Assembly (NCBI GenBank): GCA_905182525.1
Contig: CAJJBV010000002.1
Span: 1-64,000, forward strand
Reading direction: 5' to 3'
DNA from: Cryomorphaceae bacterium
Lineage (GTDB): Bacteria > Bacteroidota > Bacteroidia > Flavobacteriales_D > Parvicellaceae
DNA: 64,000 bases
The notes under the pieces were generated by a model. The model saw nothing but the letters and a program-made list of their open reading frames with translations. It was not told where the DNA came from and did not search any database. Both the position numbers and the translations under genes were made by a program. Shown piece by piece: positions 25,876 to 35,893 of the stretch. Every line of letters begins with the position of its first letter. Position 1 is the first letter of the stretch.

Positions 25876-26561
25876 TGAAAAGAGTTTTTGTTGTTTTTTT
25901 AATTTTTATTATTGGTGCTGGGATTATAATTTTTTTAAATCTCGATTGGCAGAATAATAAAAAGTTACCAGTTTTTCAACCTAATGATATTAATCCAGAG
26001 TTAGTAGATTCTTCATTACATGGCAGAGGAAGAGGTATTAATGGTGGAGATCATTCCATTTCTAACTTTAATCTTTTAGATCAACTCAACAGAAAGGTTA
26101 CTAAAAAAGTGATGAAAAATAAAATTGTTTTAGCTGATTTTTTCTTTGTATCCTGCCCTTCTATTTGCCCCAAAATGACCAATAACCTTTTAAAAATTCA
26201 TAACTATTATAAGACAGACAGCTCTATTTTAATTTTATCTCATACTGTTTGGCCAGAGTTAGACAGTGTTTCTGTTCTTTTTAATTATGCTGAAAAATAT
26301 AATGTTAATCATGAAAATTGGAGGTTTTTAACCGGAAGCAAACAAGAGTTATACAGACTAGCACGACAAGATTATCTTGTGGTTCCAGATGTAAATGACC
26401 CAAATTTCCAACATGGAAGCGCAGCTGACTTTATTCATACTGAAAATATTGTTTTAATTGATCAAAAGCAAAGAATAAGAGCTTTTTATGACGGAACCGA
26501 TGAAGTTCAAATGCAGCAAGCAATCCAAGATATAGAGATACTAAAGAAGCTAGATAACTAA
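25875..26561 (+). CDS. SCO1/SenC-type copper chaperone
   Basis: Membrane-anchored thioredoxin-fold protein (228 aa) of the SCO family, which delivers copper to the CuA site of cytochrome oxidase or acts as a thiol reductase. The N-terminal helix (about 5-22) anchors it. The copper ligands are Cys94 and Cys98 (SCPSICP) and His188 (DFIHTENIVLID). No cytochrome oxidase genes are in the window. It is the last gene of the purN run and overlaps the convergent transporter gene by 4 bases. Confidence 0.92.
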   Translation: MKRVFVVFLIFIIGAGIIIFLNLDWQNNKKLPVFQPNDINPELVDSSLHGRGRGINGGDHSISNFNLLDQLNRKVTKKVMKNKIVLADFFFVSCPSICPKMTNNLLKIHNYYKTDSSILILSHTVWPELDSVSVLFNYAEKYNVNHENWRFLTGSKQELYRLARQDYLVVPDVNDPNFQHGSAADFIHTENIVLIDQKQRIRAFYDGTDEVQMQQAIQDIEILKKLDN

Positions 26562-27307
26562 AAATATTTTTTTAATTTTTTTGTCAAGTAATAGAATGGA
26601 ATAGTATCTAAAAGAGCTATCATTAGTTTAAAAATATATCCTGATATTATAAAGTAGAACAAAGAATGAGTTAAATCTCCGTTAATATTTTTTGGTAGTC
26701 CATCTACAACAAAATGTGTTATTAATATAACAGCTATGCTATCTACTAATTGACTAATCAATGTAGACACATTGTTTCTAAGCCAAAGTTTCTTATCACC
26801 AGTTTTTTCTTTCAAGTAATGAAATATTTGAACATCAATAAATTGAGCACTTATATAAGCAATCATAGATCCTAAAGTTGCTCCCATACTTAATTTTCTT
26901 ATGTGATAAAAAGCATAATCAGGATGAATATAAACTTCATTATTATTTATTTTATAAAGCGGAGAATTGTTTAAAATTTCATTGGGGGGGTCTAGCGCAC
27001 CGGCAATCCAAATAAAAAATAAAACCCAAAGATTAAGAACTAGCCCCATCCATACTACCCAATTAGCTCTTTGTTTCCCATAAAGCTCACTTATTAGGTC
27101 TGTACATAAAAAAGTGATTGGGTAAGGAAGGACTCCAATTGCAATTACAAATGGAATGTCATAACCTAAAAACTCAAACGAATAGTCAATAAATTTTGAG
27201 GTTCCTAGTATATTCAGTAGGGTTATTGAACCCAAGAATAAACCAGATAATATTAGAAATATTACAGCTTTATTTTTTTCTTTTTTATCTAATGAAGTGT
27301 TGTTCAT
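26558..27307 (-). CDS. Queuosine precursor transporter (YhhQ/VUT family)
   Basis: Integral membrane protein (249 aa, about six helices) of the YhhQ family, which imports 7-deazaguanine precursors for queuosine tRNA modification. Recognised by LLNILGTSKFIDYSFEFLG, TFLCTDLISELYGKQRAN and the C-terminal LISQLVDSIAVILITHFV. No other queuosine genes are nearby. The ATG at 27307 gives a short charged head before the first helix. Confidence 0.88.
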   Translation of the reverse strand: MNNTSLDKKEKNKAVIFLILSGLFLGSITLLNILGTSKFIDYSFEFLGYDIPFVIAIGVLPYPITFLCTDLISELYGKQRANWVVWMGLVLNLWVLFFIWIAGALDPPNEILNNSPLYKINNNEVYIHPDYAFYHIRKLSMGATLGSMIAYISAQFIDVQIFHYLKEKTGDKKLWLRNNVSTLISQLVDSIAVILITHFVVDGLPKNINGDLTHSLFYFIISGYIFKLMIALLDTIPFYYLTKKLKKYF

Positions 27308-27386
27308 TTTTTTTAAGCTAGTGATTAAATTTACCTTAAAATATAAAACTTATATGTATTTTTAAATAATAGTTTTCAAAATATAA

Positions 27387-28166
27387 ATGATAAAAATAGC
27401 CTCCATTCAAACCAATATTTTCTGGGAAGATCCTAAAACCAATAAGCGGGAGTACGATAAATTATTTCCTTCTTTAGAAGCTTTTGACTTAATAATTTTA
27501 CCAGAAATGTTTACAACTGGGTTTTCAATAAGGGCTAATAAAATTGCTGAAAACAGCTCTGGAGAAACACTTTCTTGGATGCAGCAACACTCTAAAAAAC
27601 TTGACACGTGTATTGTAGGCAGTTTGCCAATAAAGGAAAACAACAAATTTTATAATAGGCTTTATGTGGTTAAACCTAATGAAGTCCAGTACTATGATAA
27701 AAGATATCTTTTTTCAATGGCAGACGAAGACAAACACTTCTCAAGGGGAGAAAAAGAACTTATTTTTGAAATAAAAGGCTGGAAAATAAAACCATTGATT
27801 TGTTATGATTTGAGGTTTCCAGTTTGGAGTAAAAATAAGCATAAAAACAAGGAATTTAGTTATGATATTTTAGTGTATGTAGCGAATTGGCCTGCCGCCC
27901 GATCGGATGCTTGGAAAGCTCTTTTGAAAGCTAGGGCCATTGAAAATGCATCATATGTTATAGGGCTAAATAGAATTGGTAAAGACAATAATAAAATTGA
28001 TTATGATGGTTCTTCAAGAGTTTTTAATTTTCAAGGAAATAGAATAGATAAATTTGAGGCTAATAATTTTCATATTGAGAAAAGTATTTTTATAAAAACA
28101 GAACTGAATACATACAGAGAGAAATTCCCAGTTTTACAAGATGCAGATGATTTTAATCTTCTTTAG
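27387..28166 (+). CDS. Nitrilase-superfamily amidohydrolase (omega-amidase, YafV-like)
   Basis: Carbon-nitrogen hydrolase (259 aa) with the Glu-Lys-Cys triad: Glu40 (ILPEMFTTGFS), Lys105 (YDKRYLF) and Cys139 (KPLICYDLRFPVW). The PEMFTTGFS and RFPVW signatures match the YafV/omega-amidase branch, which hydrolyses 2-oxoglutaramate and 2-oxosuccinamate and supports methionine salvage. Its 3' end overlaps the convergent lipoprotein gene by 14 bases. Confidence 0.9.
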   Translation: MIKIASIQTNIFWEDPKTNKREYDKLFPSLEAFDLIILPEMFTTGFSIRANKIAENSSGETLSWMQQHSKKLDTCIVGSLPIKENNKFYNRLYVVKPNEVQYYDKRYLFSMADEDKHFSRGEKELIFEIKGWKIKPLICYDLRFPVWSKNKHKNKEFSYDILVYVANWPAARSDAWKALLKARAIENASYVIGLNRIGKDNNKIDYDGSSRVFNFQGNRIDKFEANNFHIEKSIFIKTELNTYREKFPVLQDADDFNLL

Positions 28167-29685
28167 TAAAGTCCCATTGAATATTTAAAGTCCAATTTTT
28201 TTTGAGTTTTAGAACTTCTTGATAAATAAAAATTGGCTCTGGTAAAATCCTATTAACTAAATCGCCCTTAGACCAGTATCCATTCCCATCTAGGTCTGCA
28301 ATTATCTTTATTTTATAATCACCTGGATAACATCTTAAAATAGTAGTGTCTAATTTTTCACCATTAATATTAAATTGCTTAACAACCTCTTCGTTTTTTA
28401 AAATTTGTAAGATTGAATTTTCAAATGGAAGATTGAAAACATTTAGCTCTAAAGAGGACAAATCGTCATCCTGAAGTAAACTAAAATTCACAGCACTTGT
28501 ATCCTCTTTTGATTTTTTTAGCCCATCTATACTACTTGGGAAAAGAGTCATTTTATAGTTTTTATGTTCTTCCATTGGTAAAATTGTAAGATAGTTTTCA
28601 CTATACTCAAACCTTGAATTAATATTTATAGAATCAGCCATTATCTTTATAAGCGAGCTATCAAACCCTTTGATAAATTGATTAAAATCTAGTGTATATC
28701 CAAATTTTGATTCTAGTGTTTTGTCTTCATGTTTTTTATAAGAAAGTTTTGAATTAACAGGTTTTTTTAAATCTACAGCAACTCTTAATGTATCATAAAA
28801 CTTATTAGGAGAAGAAATAATTATCGTGTGTTTTTTTAAAGTATCTGAGAAATAAAAATGATGTTTATTTATTATTCTATTTGAGTAGTAAGTTTTATTA
28901 GTTGTTATATCAATAACAGTGCATGAGTCAGTGGGGGTATTAAACTCTAACTCTAGATGCCCTAAATTATTGAACTTCACCTTGTCCAAAGAAGCGCTCT
29001 TTTGAGGCTCATAGTTAATAATATTTTTAAATCCTGAGCTATCTTTAATAAAAATAGTATCTAGTAAGAACCCATGAACTTCTGTTGTTGTATCTAATAT
29101 AAGATTGTCATTTTCATCAATAAAAGAAGACATTAAATATTCCCCTTTTTTAATATTATCTATTTTAAATTCTCCATTTTTATTTGAATAAGTTTTATAA
29201 AAAAAATCACTATTAGAAATACTTACAAGTTTAACTAAAGAATTTTCTAAAATACTTTTTTCAGGATACTTAACGACCTGTCCGCTTATGCTCCCAGAAT
29301 CTAAATAATATCCAGTTGAAATAATATAATTAAAGGAACTTATTTTATTAGACTCGGTCATATCTGTTATTGAATTAAGAAATAAAAATGAGTATGTTGT
29401 ATTTGATGTCAAGGAATCTTCCCATTTGATTTCTAAATTTTTCTTGTCTTGAATAACCTCAATATTTTTAATTTCAGGATTAGTTATAAATCCTTTATTA
29501 CCATCAATAAACTGAACATTTTCATTAAATTTTAATAAAATTGAGGACTGATTAAAGTTTATAATTTCTTTAGTAGAGTCTATTATCAATATTGGAGCAT
29601 TTACATCCTTTTCACCACCTGTCAAAGCGGTTTGTTGAGCACAACTAACTAAAAAGGACAATATGAATATGAATAAATACTTCAA
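28153..29685 (-). CDS. Ig-like domain lipoprotein
   Basis: Exported lipoprotein (510 aa) with lipobox Cys15 (SFLVSCAQQ) and the flavobacterial opening TALTGGEKDVNAP. A bacterial Ig-like (Big_5) domain follows (about 35-130: LKFNENVQFID...WEDSLTSNTTYSFLFLNSI), then a CarboxypepD_reg-like strand region around 135-200 and further beta domains. No enzymatic motif. Probably anchored at the outer membrane; role unknown. Start overlaps the stop of the upstream GAF gene by 4 bases. Confidence 0.85.
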   Translation of the reverse strand: MKYLFIFILSFLVSCAQQTALTGGEKDVNAPILIIDSTKEIINFNQSSILLKFNENVQFIDGNKGFITNPEIKNIEVIQDKKNLEIKWEDSLTSNTTYSFLFLNSITDMTESNKISSFNYIISTGYYLDSGSISGQVVKYPEKSILENSLVKLVSISNSDFFYKTYSNKNGEFKIDNIKKGEYLMSSFIDENDNLILDTTTEVHGFLLDTIFIKDSSGFKNIINYEPQKSASLDKVKFNNLGHLELEFNTPTDSCTVIDITTNKTYYSNRIINKHHFYFSDTLKKHTIIISSPNKFYDTLRVAVDLKKPVNSKLSYKKHEDKTLESKFGYTLDFNQFIKGFDSSLIKIMADSININSRFEYSENYLTILPMEEHKNYKMTLFPSSIDGLKKSKEDTSAVNFSLLQDDDLSSLELNVFNLPFENSILQILKNEEVVKQFNINGEKLDTTILRCYPGDYKIKIIADLDGNGYWSKGDLVNRILPEPIFIYQEVLKLKKNWTLNIQWDFTKED

Positions 29686-30170
29686 ACTAATTCTAGGATT
29701 AAATTATTAATTGACTTTAAATTCATTTCATCAATTTTATTAAAAGCATTAATTTTGTCATGATCAATATCTAGTATATAAGTAATTACTCCTTTTTTGT
29801 TTTTAATTGGGATTACAATTTCCGATTTTGATTCTTTATTGCAGGCAATATGACCTTCAAATAACTCAACATTGTCAACTATTATTGATTTTTCTTTATC
29901 CCAAGATTTCCCACACACACCTTTACCTTTTGGGATTTTCACACAGGCAACTGGGCCTTGAAATGCATTTAATATAAGACAATTACCCTCAACTTTATAA
30001 AATCCTACCCAAAACCAATTAAAATTATTTTTTAACAATGCAGTTATATTTCCTAAATTGGTAAAAGTAGGAACTGAATAATCTATGATATTATCGATGT
30101 CTTTAAGAATGTTTTTATATAAGTTAGATTTTTGTTTCACCTTTAAATAATTAAACAAAAATAACCTCAT
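29682..30170 (-). CDS. Free methionine-(R)-sulfoxide reductase, GAF domain
   Basis: Single GAF-domain enzyme (162 aa) that reduces free methionine-R-sulfoxide. The catalytic cysteines are all present: Cys76 and Cys86 (VACVKIPKGKGVCG) and Cys110 (GHIACNKESKSEIVIP). WFWVGFYKV marks the substrate pocket. Length and spacing match fRMsr/MsrC. Divergent from yebC, with a 46-base gap. Confidence 0.9.
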   Translation of the reverse strand: MRLFLFNYLKVKQKSNLYKNILKDIDNIIDYSVPTFTNLGNITALLKNNFNWFWVGFYKVEGNCLILNAFQGPVACVKIPKGKGVCGKSWDKEKSIIVDNVELFEGHIACNKESKSEIVIPIKNKKGVITYILDIDHDKINAFNKIDEMNLKSINNLILELV

Positions 30171-30216
30171 CTATTAGATATGCAATTTTTTTTATTTTTA
30201 CACATTAAAATCTTTT

Positions 30217-30966
30217 ATGGCAGGACATAGTAAATGGGCAAATATTAAGCACCGAAAGGCTGCTCAAGATAATAAAAGAGCTAAGGTTTTTACTAGAGCA
30301 ATTAAAGAAATAACAATTGCAGCTAGAGATGGAGGTGGAGAATTGGACACTAATCCTTCTTTGCGATTGGCTGTTCAAAATGCAAAAGGCGCCAATATGC
30401 CAAAAGACACTATTGAGCGCGCTATTAAAAAGGGAATTGGAGGAGAAGGCGCTAATTTAGTTGAAATCACTTTTGAAGGTTACGCTTCCAATGGAATAGC
30501 TGTATTTGTTGAAGCAACTACCGACAATAATAACAGAACAGTAGCATCAGTTAGATCAATATTCAATAAGTATAGCGGGAATTTAGGGACCAATGGGTCT
30601 CTTGGTTTTCTATTTGAAAGAAAAGGAATATTCACTTTACAAAAAGAGACTATTGAGATAGAAGAGTTAGAAGAACTAGAGATGGATTTAATTGATTTTG
30701 GGTTAGAAGAATTAACTGCTTTTGAAGATGAAGTAATTATTCAAACTTCATTCGATGATTATGGCAAAATGCAATCTCAATTAGATGATAAAAAATTGAT
30801 AGTTAGTAATGCAGAACTTCAAAGAATTCCAGTTGACACTACAAAACTAGCTCTTGATGATGCACAAAAAGTAATGAAATTAATTGATAAAATGGAGGAA
30901 GATGATGATGTCAATGCAGTTTATCATAATCTTGAAATTACAGAAGAACTAATAAACTCACTTTAG
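30217..30966 (+). CDS. YebC/PmpR/TACO1 family protein
   Basis: Three-domain YebC-family protein (249 aa) with the invariant opening MAGHSKWANIKHRKAAQD and the middle block FEGYASNGIAVFVEATTDN. Relatives are described as DNA-binding regulators, and more recently as translation factors that help ribosomes through polyproline or as mitochondrial translation activators. The sequence cannot distinguish these. The acidic C-terminal stretch (EELEELEMDLIDFGLEEL) is normal for the family. Monocistronic. Confidence 0.95.
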   Translation: MAGHSKWANIKHRKAAQDNKRAKVFTRAIKEITIAARDGGGELDTNPSLRLAVQNAKGANMPKDTIERAIKKGIGGEGANLVEITFEGYASNGIAVFVEATTDNNNRTVASVRSIFNKYSGNLGTNGSLGFLFERKGIFTLQKETIEIEELEELEMDLIDFGLEELTAFEDEVIIQTSFDDYGKMQSQLDDKKLIVSNAELQRIPVDTTKLALDDAQKVMKLIDKMEEDDDVNAVYHNLEITEELINSL

Positions 30967-31025
30967 TTTAATTATAAAATAAACTAGTGTAGTGCTAAAC
31001 TCCTTAGCGGGAGTATTAATTCATA

Positions 31026-32115
31026 CTAATATTTAACCACATTAATTCTCTTTATAACATCGCTATAAGAAACTTTAAGTAAGTAAATCCCTCTTGGATA
31101 ATCTTCGATATTTAAACTTCTACTATTAGTTGAGCGTATAAATTTACCAGTAAAATCATAAAGCTGTAAATTAATTTCACCAGCATAATTATCTAATTTT
31201 ATATTGACAATATTATTAGTTGGATTAGGAAAAACAGTCAGGCTAGATGATTTATTTACAATAACACCATTAAGACTGTTAAAACAATCGGATGAATAGT
31301 TGCAATTCTCACTAAAAAAATGATTGGAATCAAAATAAAAATTAGAATTATTTATCCAATTTGTATTTGAATATGAAGAGTCATCTACTTCAATACAAGT
31401 AAGGTTAGAATTTCCTTGAGCAAAAACCCTTGTGATGATTAGTATTATTATCATTTTTTAAGTTTAAACAAGACAAAAAATTAGAATCAAGATAAATCAC
31501 TTCTAATAAAGAATTATTACTTAAATCAATACTTGTAAGATAATTATTAAAACACCAAAATGTTTTTAATGCTATATTCTGAATTACATCTAAGCTATCT
31601 ATGAAGTTGTCATCTAAATAGAGATATTCAAGTTTTGTACTACTTCTTAAGTCTATATTTTCTATAAAATTATAGTTTAAATACAGTGTTTGAAGATTTA
31701 CACAACTACTTAAATCCACATTTTCTATGAAGTTGGTATCTAAATCTAAATATTCAAGAGCTATACAATTACTTAAATCAATAGTATCTATTAAGTTATC
31801 AGAACAAAGAAGTTTTTTTAGAGTAGTATTATTAGAAAAATCTAAAGTTGATAGAAAATTATTGTGACAGTCAAGGTATTGTAGACTTGTAAAATCTTCT
31901 ATTCCAGTTAAATCTGAAATAAAATCATTAAAAATAATAAGTGAATCAACTGTACTAATACTAGCAGTAGTTACTGAATCATTGTCAGCTATACCGTCTC
32001 CCATACCATAAGATTCTAATAAATCTTCAAAAGTGTCATCCGGAACGTAAGTTTTTTGTTGTCCTTTGGTTGAAATTCCGATTATTATTGTGATTGTGAA
32101 TATTAAATATTTCAT
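31026..32115 (-). pseudogene. Leucine-rich repeat protein with type A T9SS sorting domain, frameshifted
   Basis: Exported surface protein: signal peptide (MKYLIFTITIIIGISTKGQ), then about eight leucine-rich repeats of 21 residues (for example LDLDTNFIENVDLSSCVNLQ), and a C-terminal T9SS type A domain (SLTVFPNPTNNIVNIKL...GIYLLKVSYSD). The frame breaks near 31437, where one extra G in AAGGGTTTTT separates CLNLKNDNNTNHH from AQGNSNLTCIEVDDSSYS; these two parts are contiguous in relatives. The downstream frame can start at an ATG giving MIIILIITRVFAQG, which mimics a signal peptide but is a by-product of the shift. Repaired length is about 363 residues. Role unknown, probably adhesion or binding at the surface. 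Confidence 0.82.
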
Positions 32116-32188
32116 GAATTAATAATTAGTTATTAAGTATTTAAGTAATGGGTTTATTAAACTATGAAAAGAATAATTTAAAAAAATA

Positions 32189-33232
32189 CTAAGTACTTTC
32201 TTTTTCATTGATATTTCCTTTTTCAGATAGTAAAATTGCCAAAGGCCTTGTGGAGTCTATTTCAGAGAGTATTATAATAATTACAACAGTGAAAGGAACA
32301 CTTACAATCATACCCGTTGTGCCCCAGATTAGCCCCCAAAACATTAAAGATAAGATACTTAATAGCGGACTTATATTCATAGAATTACCTAGCCATTTTG
32401 GCTCAATAAAATTCCCAATTATTACTTGAACAGATCCAACTACGAATAAAATAATAAAAGCATTGGAGAAGTCACCAAATTGAAGCATTGAAAAAACTAC
32501 CGGAAATAAAGTTGCAAGTAAAGAACCTATTGTAGGAATAAAGTTTAAAATAAAAATTAAAAACGCCCAAAATATGGCAAAATTTAAATCACAAATATAG
32601 AAGACAACAAAGCTAATTAACCCAGTTATAAAGCTAGATATAGTTTTAATCCCTAAATATTGCGCAACTGACCATTCTATTTTATTAAGTGTCTTATTTA
32701 AGTTGTTAACGTTTGAAGACGAGTTTGCAAAGTATTGTTTTAGTTTATTATCAAAGTGGAGCTCCTCAATAAATATAAATACTGTAAACATTAAAATCAT
32801 CAAAGTACTACTTATGATATTTGAAACGGCATCAAAAAGCATTTCTGCTAGCCCAGAAATACTGATTTCAGTATATTGTGTTTTAATATAGGATTGCACA
32901 TCGATTTTAAATTTATCATTAATAATAGTGACTAAATCTGTTATATTTTTATCATAATCATGATGGGATTCAATAATTGAATTAAAACTTGATAAAATTA
33001 GCTGAGAAAAAAAATAAAGAATTCCAAAAATAAAAAAAGCAGTAAAGACCTTCTTTAATTGATCGGGAATCCATCTACCATATACTGGTATTTGTTGAGA
33101 AAAAGTGGTAAAAACTCTAATGGTAAACCATAAAAGAAGTGCAAAAATAAATGGAATGAGGATAGACTGTCCATAAATTAATATGATAATTACACCTGAA
33201 AAGCCTATTATATATTTAGAGAAGTTATTCAA
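32189..33232 (-). CDS. AI-2E family transporter
   Basis: Polytopic membrane protein (347 aa, about seven or eight helices) of the AI-2E/PerM family. The C-terminal block ILNFIPTIGSLLATLFPV and the later FIEPKWLGNSMNISPLLSIL...WGTTGMIVSVPFTVVI are diagnostic. Members export varied small solutes or Na+/H+; the name does not show that this one handles autoinducer-2. Monocistronic, on the opposite strand to the PorZ gene and separated from it by a tRNA. Confidence 0.92.
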   Translation of the reverse strand: MNNFSKYIIGFSGVIIILIYGQSILIPFIFALLLWFTIRVFTTFSQQIPVYGRWIPDQLKKVFTAFFIFGILYFFSQLILSSFNSIIESHHDYDKNITDLVTIINDKFKIDVQSYIKTQYTEISISGLAEMLFDAVSNIISSTLMILMFTVFIFIEELHFDNKLKQYFANSSSNVNNLNKTLNKIEWSVAQYLGIKTISSFITGLISFVVFYICDLNFAIFWAFLIFILNFIPTIGSLLATLFPVVFSMLQFGDFSNAFIILFVVGSVQVIIGNFIEPKWLGNSMNISPLLSILSLMFWGLIWGTTGMIVSVPFTVVIIIILSEIDSTRPLAILLSEKGNINEKEST

Positions 33233-33380
33233 GTTATTTTAAGTTAAATATAGTATATATACTATTGTCTAATACAAACAACATAATTTTATAAGGTTAT
33301 TTATTAGATGTAACTAAGTTATGAAAATGCTATTTTTGGTGTTTAGTAATAAATCTAAATAGTAATTTTTTAAAAAAAAG

Positions 33381-33454
33381 TGACCCCGGAAGGATTCGAA
33401 CCCTCAACCCTCAGAGCCGAAATCTGATATTCTATCCAGTTGAACTACGGAGCC
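33381..33454 (-). tRNA. tRNA-Arg (anticodon TCG)
   Basis: Minus-strand cloverleaf: acceptor GGCTCCG paired with CGGGGTC (two G-U pairs), D arm GTTC...GAAT, anticodon stem TCAGA/TCTGA with loop TTTCGGC (TCG, reading CGA), T loop TTCGAAT, discriminator A, no encoded CCA. Confidence 0.93.
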
Positions 33455-33462
33455 ATTTCAAA

Positions 33463-33470
33463 CAAAAATA
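33463..33470 (-). promoter_or_regulatory. Candidate -7 element for tRNA-Arg(TCG)
   Basis: TATTTTTG on the minus strand matches TAnnTTTG and ends 8 bases before the mature tRNA 5' end, the expected distance for a start a few bases upstream. No TTG at the -33 spacing. Confidence 0.4.
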
Positions 33471-33515
33471 GTTTATTTGTAATAATTATTTTAATATTTA
33501 GTTAGTTTGTATAAT

Positions 33516-35831
33516 ATGAAAAGGATTTTATATACTTTACTTTTTTTAAATCAATTTATTTCATTAATAAATGCACAAGATTTTTCCGTTGGAACTTGGA
33601 GAGATCATTTGCCATATTCAAAGTTTACTCAAGTGGCTTCAGTTGGGAGATATAATCTATGCTGCAACTCAATTTTCATTAGTAGAATTTGATAACTCTA
33701 CCAATGAGATAACGAAATTAAGTACTGTAAATGGATTAAGTGAAATTGGTATTACCTGTATTAGTGCTAATAAATCTCAAAATGCCTTATTAGTTGCTTA
33801 TAATTCTAGCAATATGGACCTAATTAAAAATAGTGAAATTATTAATATTTCTTCCATTATTAACAGCTCCATAATTGGAGATAAAACCATTTACAATCTT
33901 TATAGTCATAGTAAATATATATATGTATGTACAGGCTTTGGAATAGTAGTTGTGGACCTCGATAAAGAAGAAATTAAAGACACTTATATAATTGGAGCTT
34001 TAAGTTCTCAACTAAAAGTAAAAGACATTCATATTTCTAATGATACAATATATGCTTTGACAGAAGATGAAATAAAGTATGCACCTTTAAATAATGGTTT
34101 TTTATCCAACTCCAGTGTATGGAGTTCGCATGATTTGCCAAATGGTTCTCAGATTGATCAACTAGAATCTTTTGGAAATGATTTTTTTGCTTTTGGAAGC
34201 TCTAAAACAATTTTTAAATACTCTAATAATCAATGGGATACTTTAATTTATCAACCAAATGAAAGTCTTAGAAATTTTAAAGTAATCAACCAAGATTTAA
34301 TTATTTGCTCACTAAATTCTATTGAAATTTATGATCAAAACTTACAGCTCCTAAATGAATTTTTTGCTTATGATGCAACTACATACATGTCCCCTAACGA
34401 TATTATTAAAGAGGATGGATATTACTGGATAGCGGACAATAAAAAAGGGTTTAATAGATTTTCTGAAAATTGGGAATCTGATCCAATTGTTAATGGTGGA
34501 CCTTTTTCAAATGATTGTTTTCATCTTGTCATCAAAGGGAGATCAATTATATGTTGCTTCTGGAAGAACAGATGGAACTAATTGGAATAAAACATATAAT
34601 ACGAATGGAATTTATCGATTTAAAAGTTCTTGGACTACCTACAACCGAACTACTAACTCCATTATGCAACAAGAAATAGATACAATTTCTGATATTGTTT
34701 GGGTAACGCCAAACCCTAGTGATCCAAATAAATTTGTTGCCTCGTCTTGGTCTGGAGGACTACTTTCTTTTAATAATAATGATCTAGAAGAAAGATTTAC
34801 ATTTCATAATTCTTCACTCCAAACTAGAATTGGCGGAAATGGTTATTTTGTTTTTGCTGGTGCAACAAGTTTTGATAATAAGGGGAAACTTATGGGTTTC
34901 AAATTCTTTTACTTCATCTCCTTTATCAGTTAAAACTCTTGACGGTAGTTGGAAATCCTTTTATTGCGGAGGGGTAGCAACTAACAAGTTATGTACGGAT
35001 CTAATTATAGATGAACAATACGGATTCATATGGATGGCAATAAAATCAGTTGGAATTTTAGTATATGACTTTAATCAAACTCCCCTCGATGAATCGGATG
35101 ATCAATATAAAATTATTGGCAGCGGCAGTGGAACAGGATCATTACCAAGTACTTTTGTAAATACTTTAGCAATAGATAGAGATGGAGAAATATGGATTGG
35201 AACGGATCAAGGCCCAGTAATATTTTACAGCTCATACCCCATTATGAATGAACCAACTTATGATGCGCAAAAAATATTGATAGAACAAGATGGAACCTTA
35301 CAATACCTATTAGAAAACGAAAGAATAACAGACATTGAAATTGATGGAGCTAATAGAAAATGGATTTCAACTGATGGAGGAGGAGTATTTTTACTATCTG
35401 AAGAAGGTACACAAACTATATATTCTTTCTCAAAAAATAATAGCCCACTTTACAGCGACGTAATAAATTCTTTGGCCATTAATGACAATACTGGTGAAGT
35501 TTACATGGGATCTCCAGATGGGATTATAGGGTTTAAATCTACTGCCACCTCGTCAAATATTCAGTTTAAAACTTTGGAAGTTTTTCCAAATCCAGTTAGA
35601 CCAGAATATCAAGGAAATATTGCCGTAAGAGGGATGATGAATAATTCAGAGGTTAAAATTGTTAACGCAAGTGGATTCCCAGTTAAAACAGTTTTTTCTA
35701 ACGGAGGCCAGGCAATTTGGGACGGATTAGACAATAACAATCAACAAGTAGGAAGTGGCGTTTATTACTTTTTAGCAACTTCAGAAGATGGGTATTCAAA
35801 GGCTAAATCAAAGGTTCTTATAATAAGATAG
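33516..35831 (+). pseudogene. porZ: PorZ-like type IX secretion protein, frameshifted
   Basis: Type IX secretion component with two-bladed propeller domains; PorZ is part of the cell-surface attachment complex that anchors T9SS cargo to A-LPS. Signal peptide MKRILYTLLFLNQFISLINA, then the diagnostic SVGTWRDHLPY, propeller repeats (IYAATQFSLVEFD, DGEIWIGTDQGPVIF, RKWISTDGGGVFLL), and a C-terminal region EVFPNPVRPEYQGNIAVRG with a FlgD-like fold. Three frame changes split it: an extra G in GGG at 33644-33646, one extra base near 34528, and an extra G in GGGG at 34882-34885. Each repaired junction gives continuous family sequence. ATG 33516 is preferred over an upstream TTG. Repaired length about 771 residues, typical for PorZ. 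Confidence 0.87.
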
Positions 35832-35893
35832 TTTTAATCTTTAAAGTGTGAATATCTATCTTTTCTTCTCATTTTTATTGTTTAGTTTACATC

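Noticed and set aside
30995-31020. Hairpin ACTCC-TTAGCG-GGAGT between the convergent yebC and LRR genes
   Set aside because: Only 5 bp of stem and no T run on either strand; too weak to call a terminator.
31405-31454. ATG with a signal-peptide-like start, MIIILIITRVFAQG
   Set aside because: The downstream sequence is the usual end of the LRR protein; a single extra G explains it. A separate gene would lack its repeat region.
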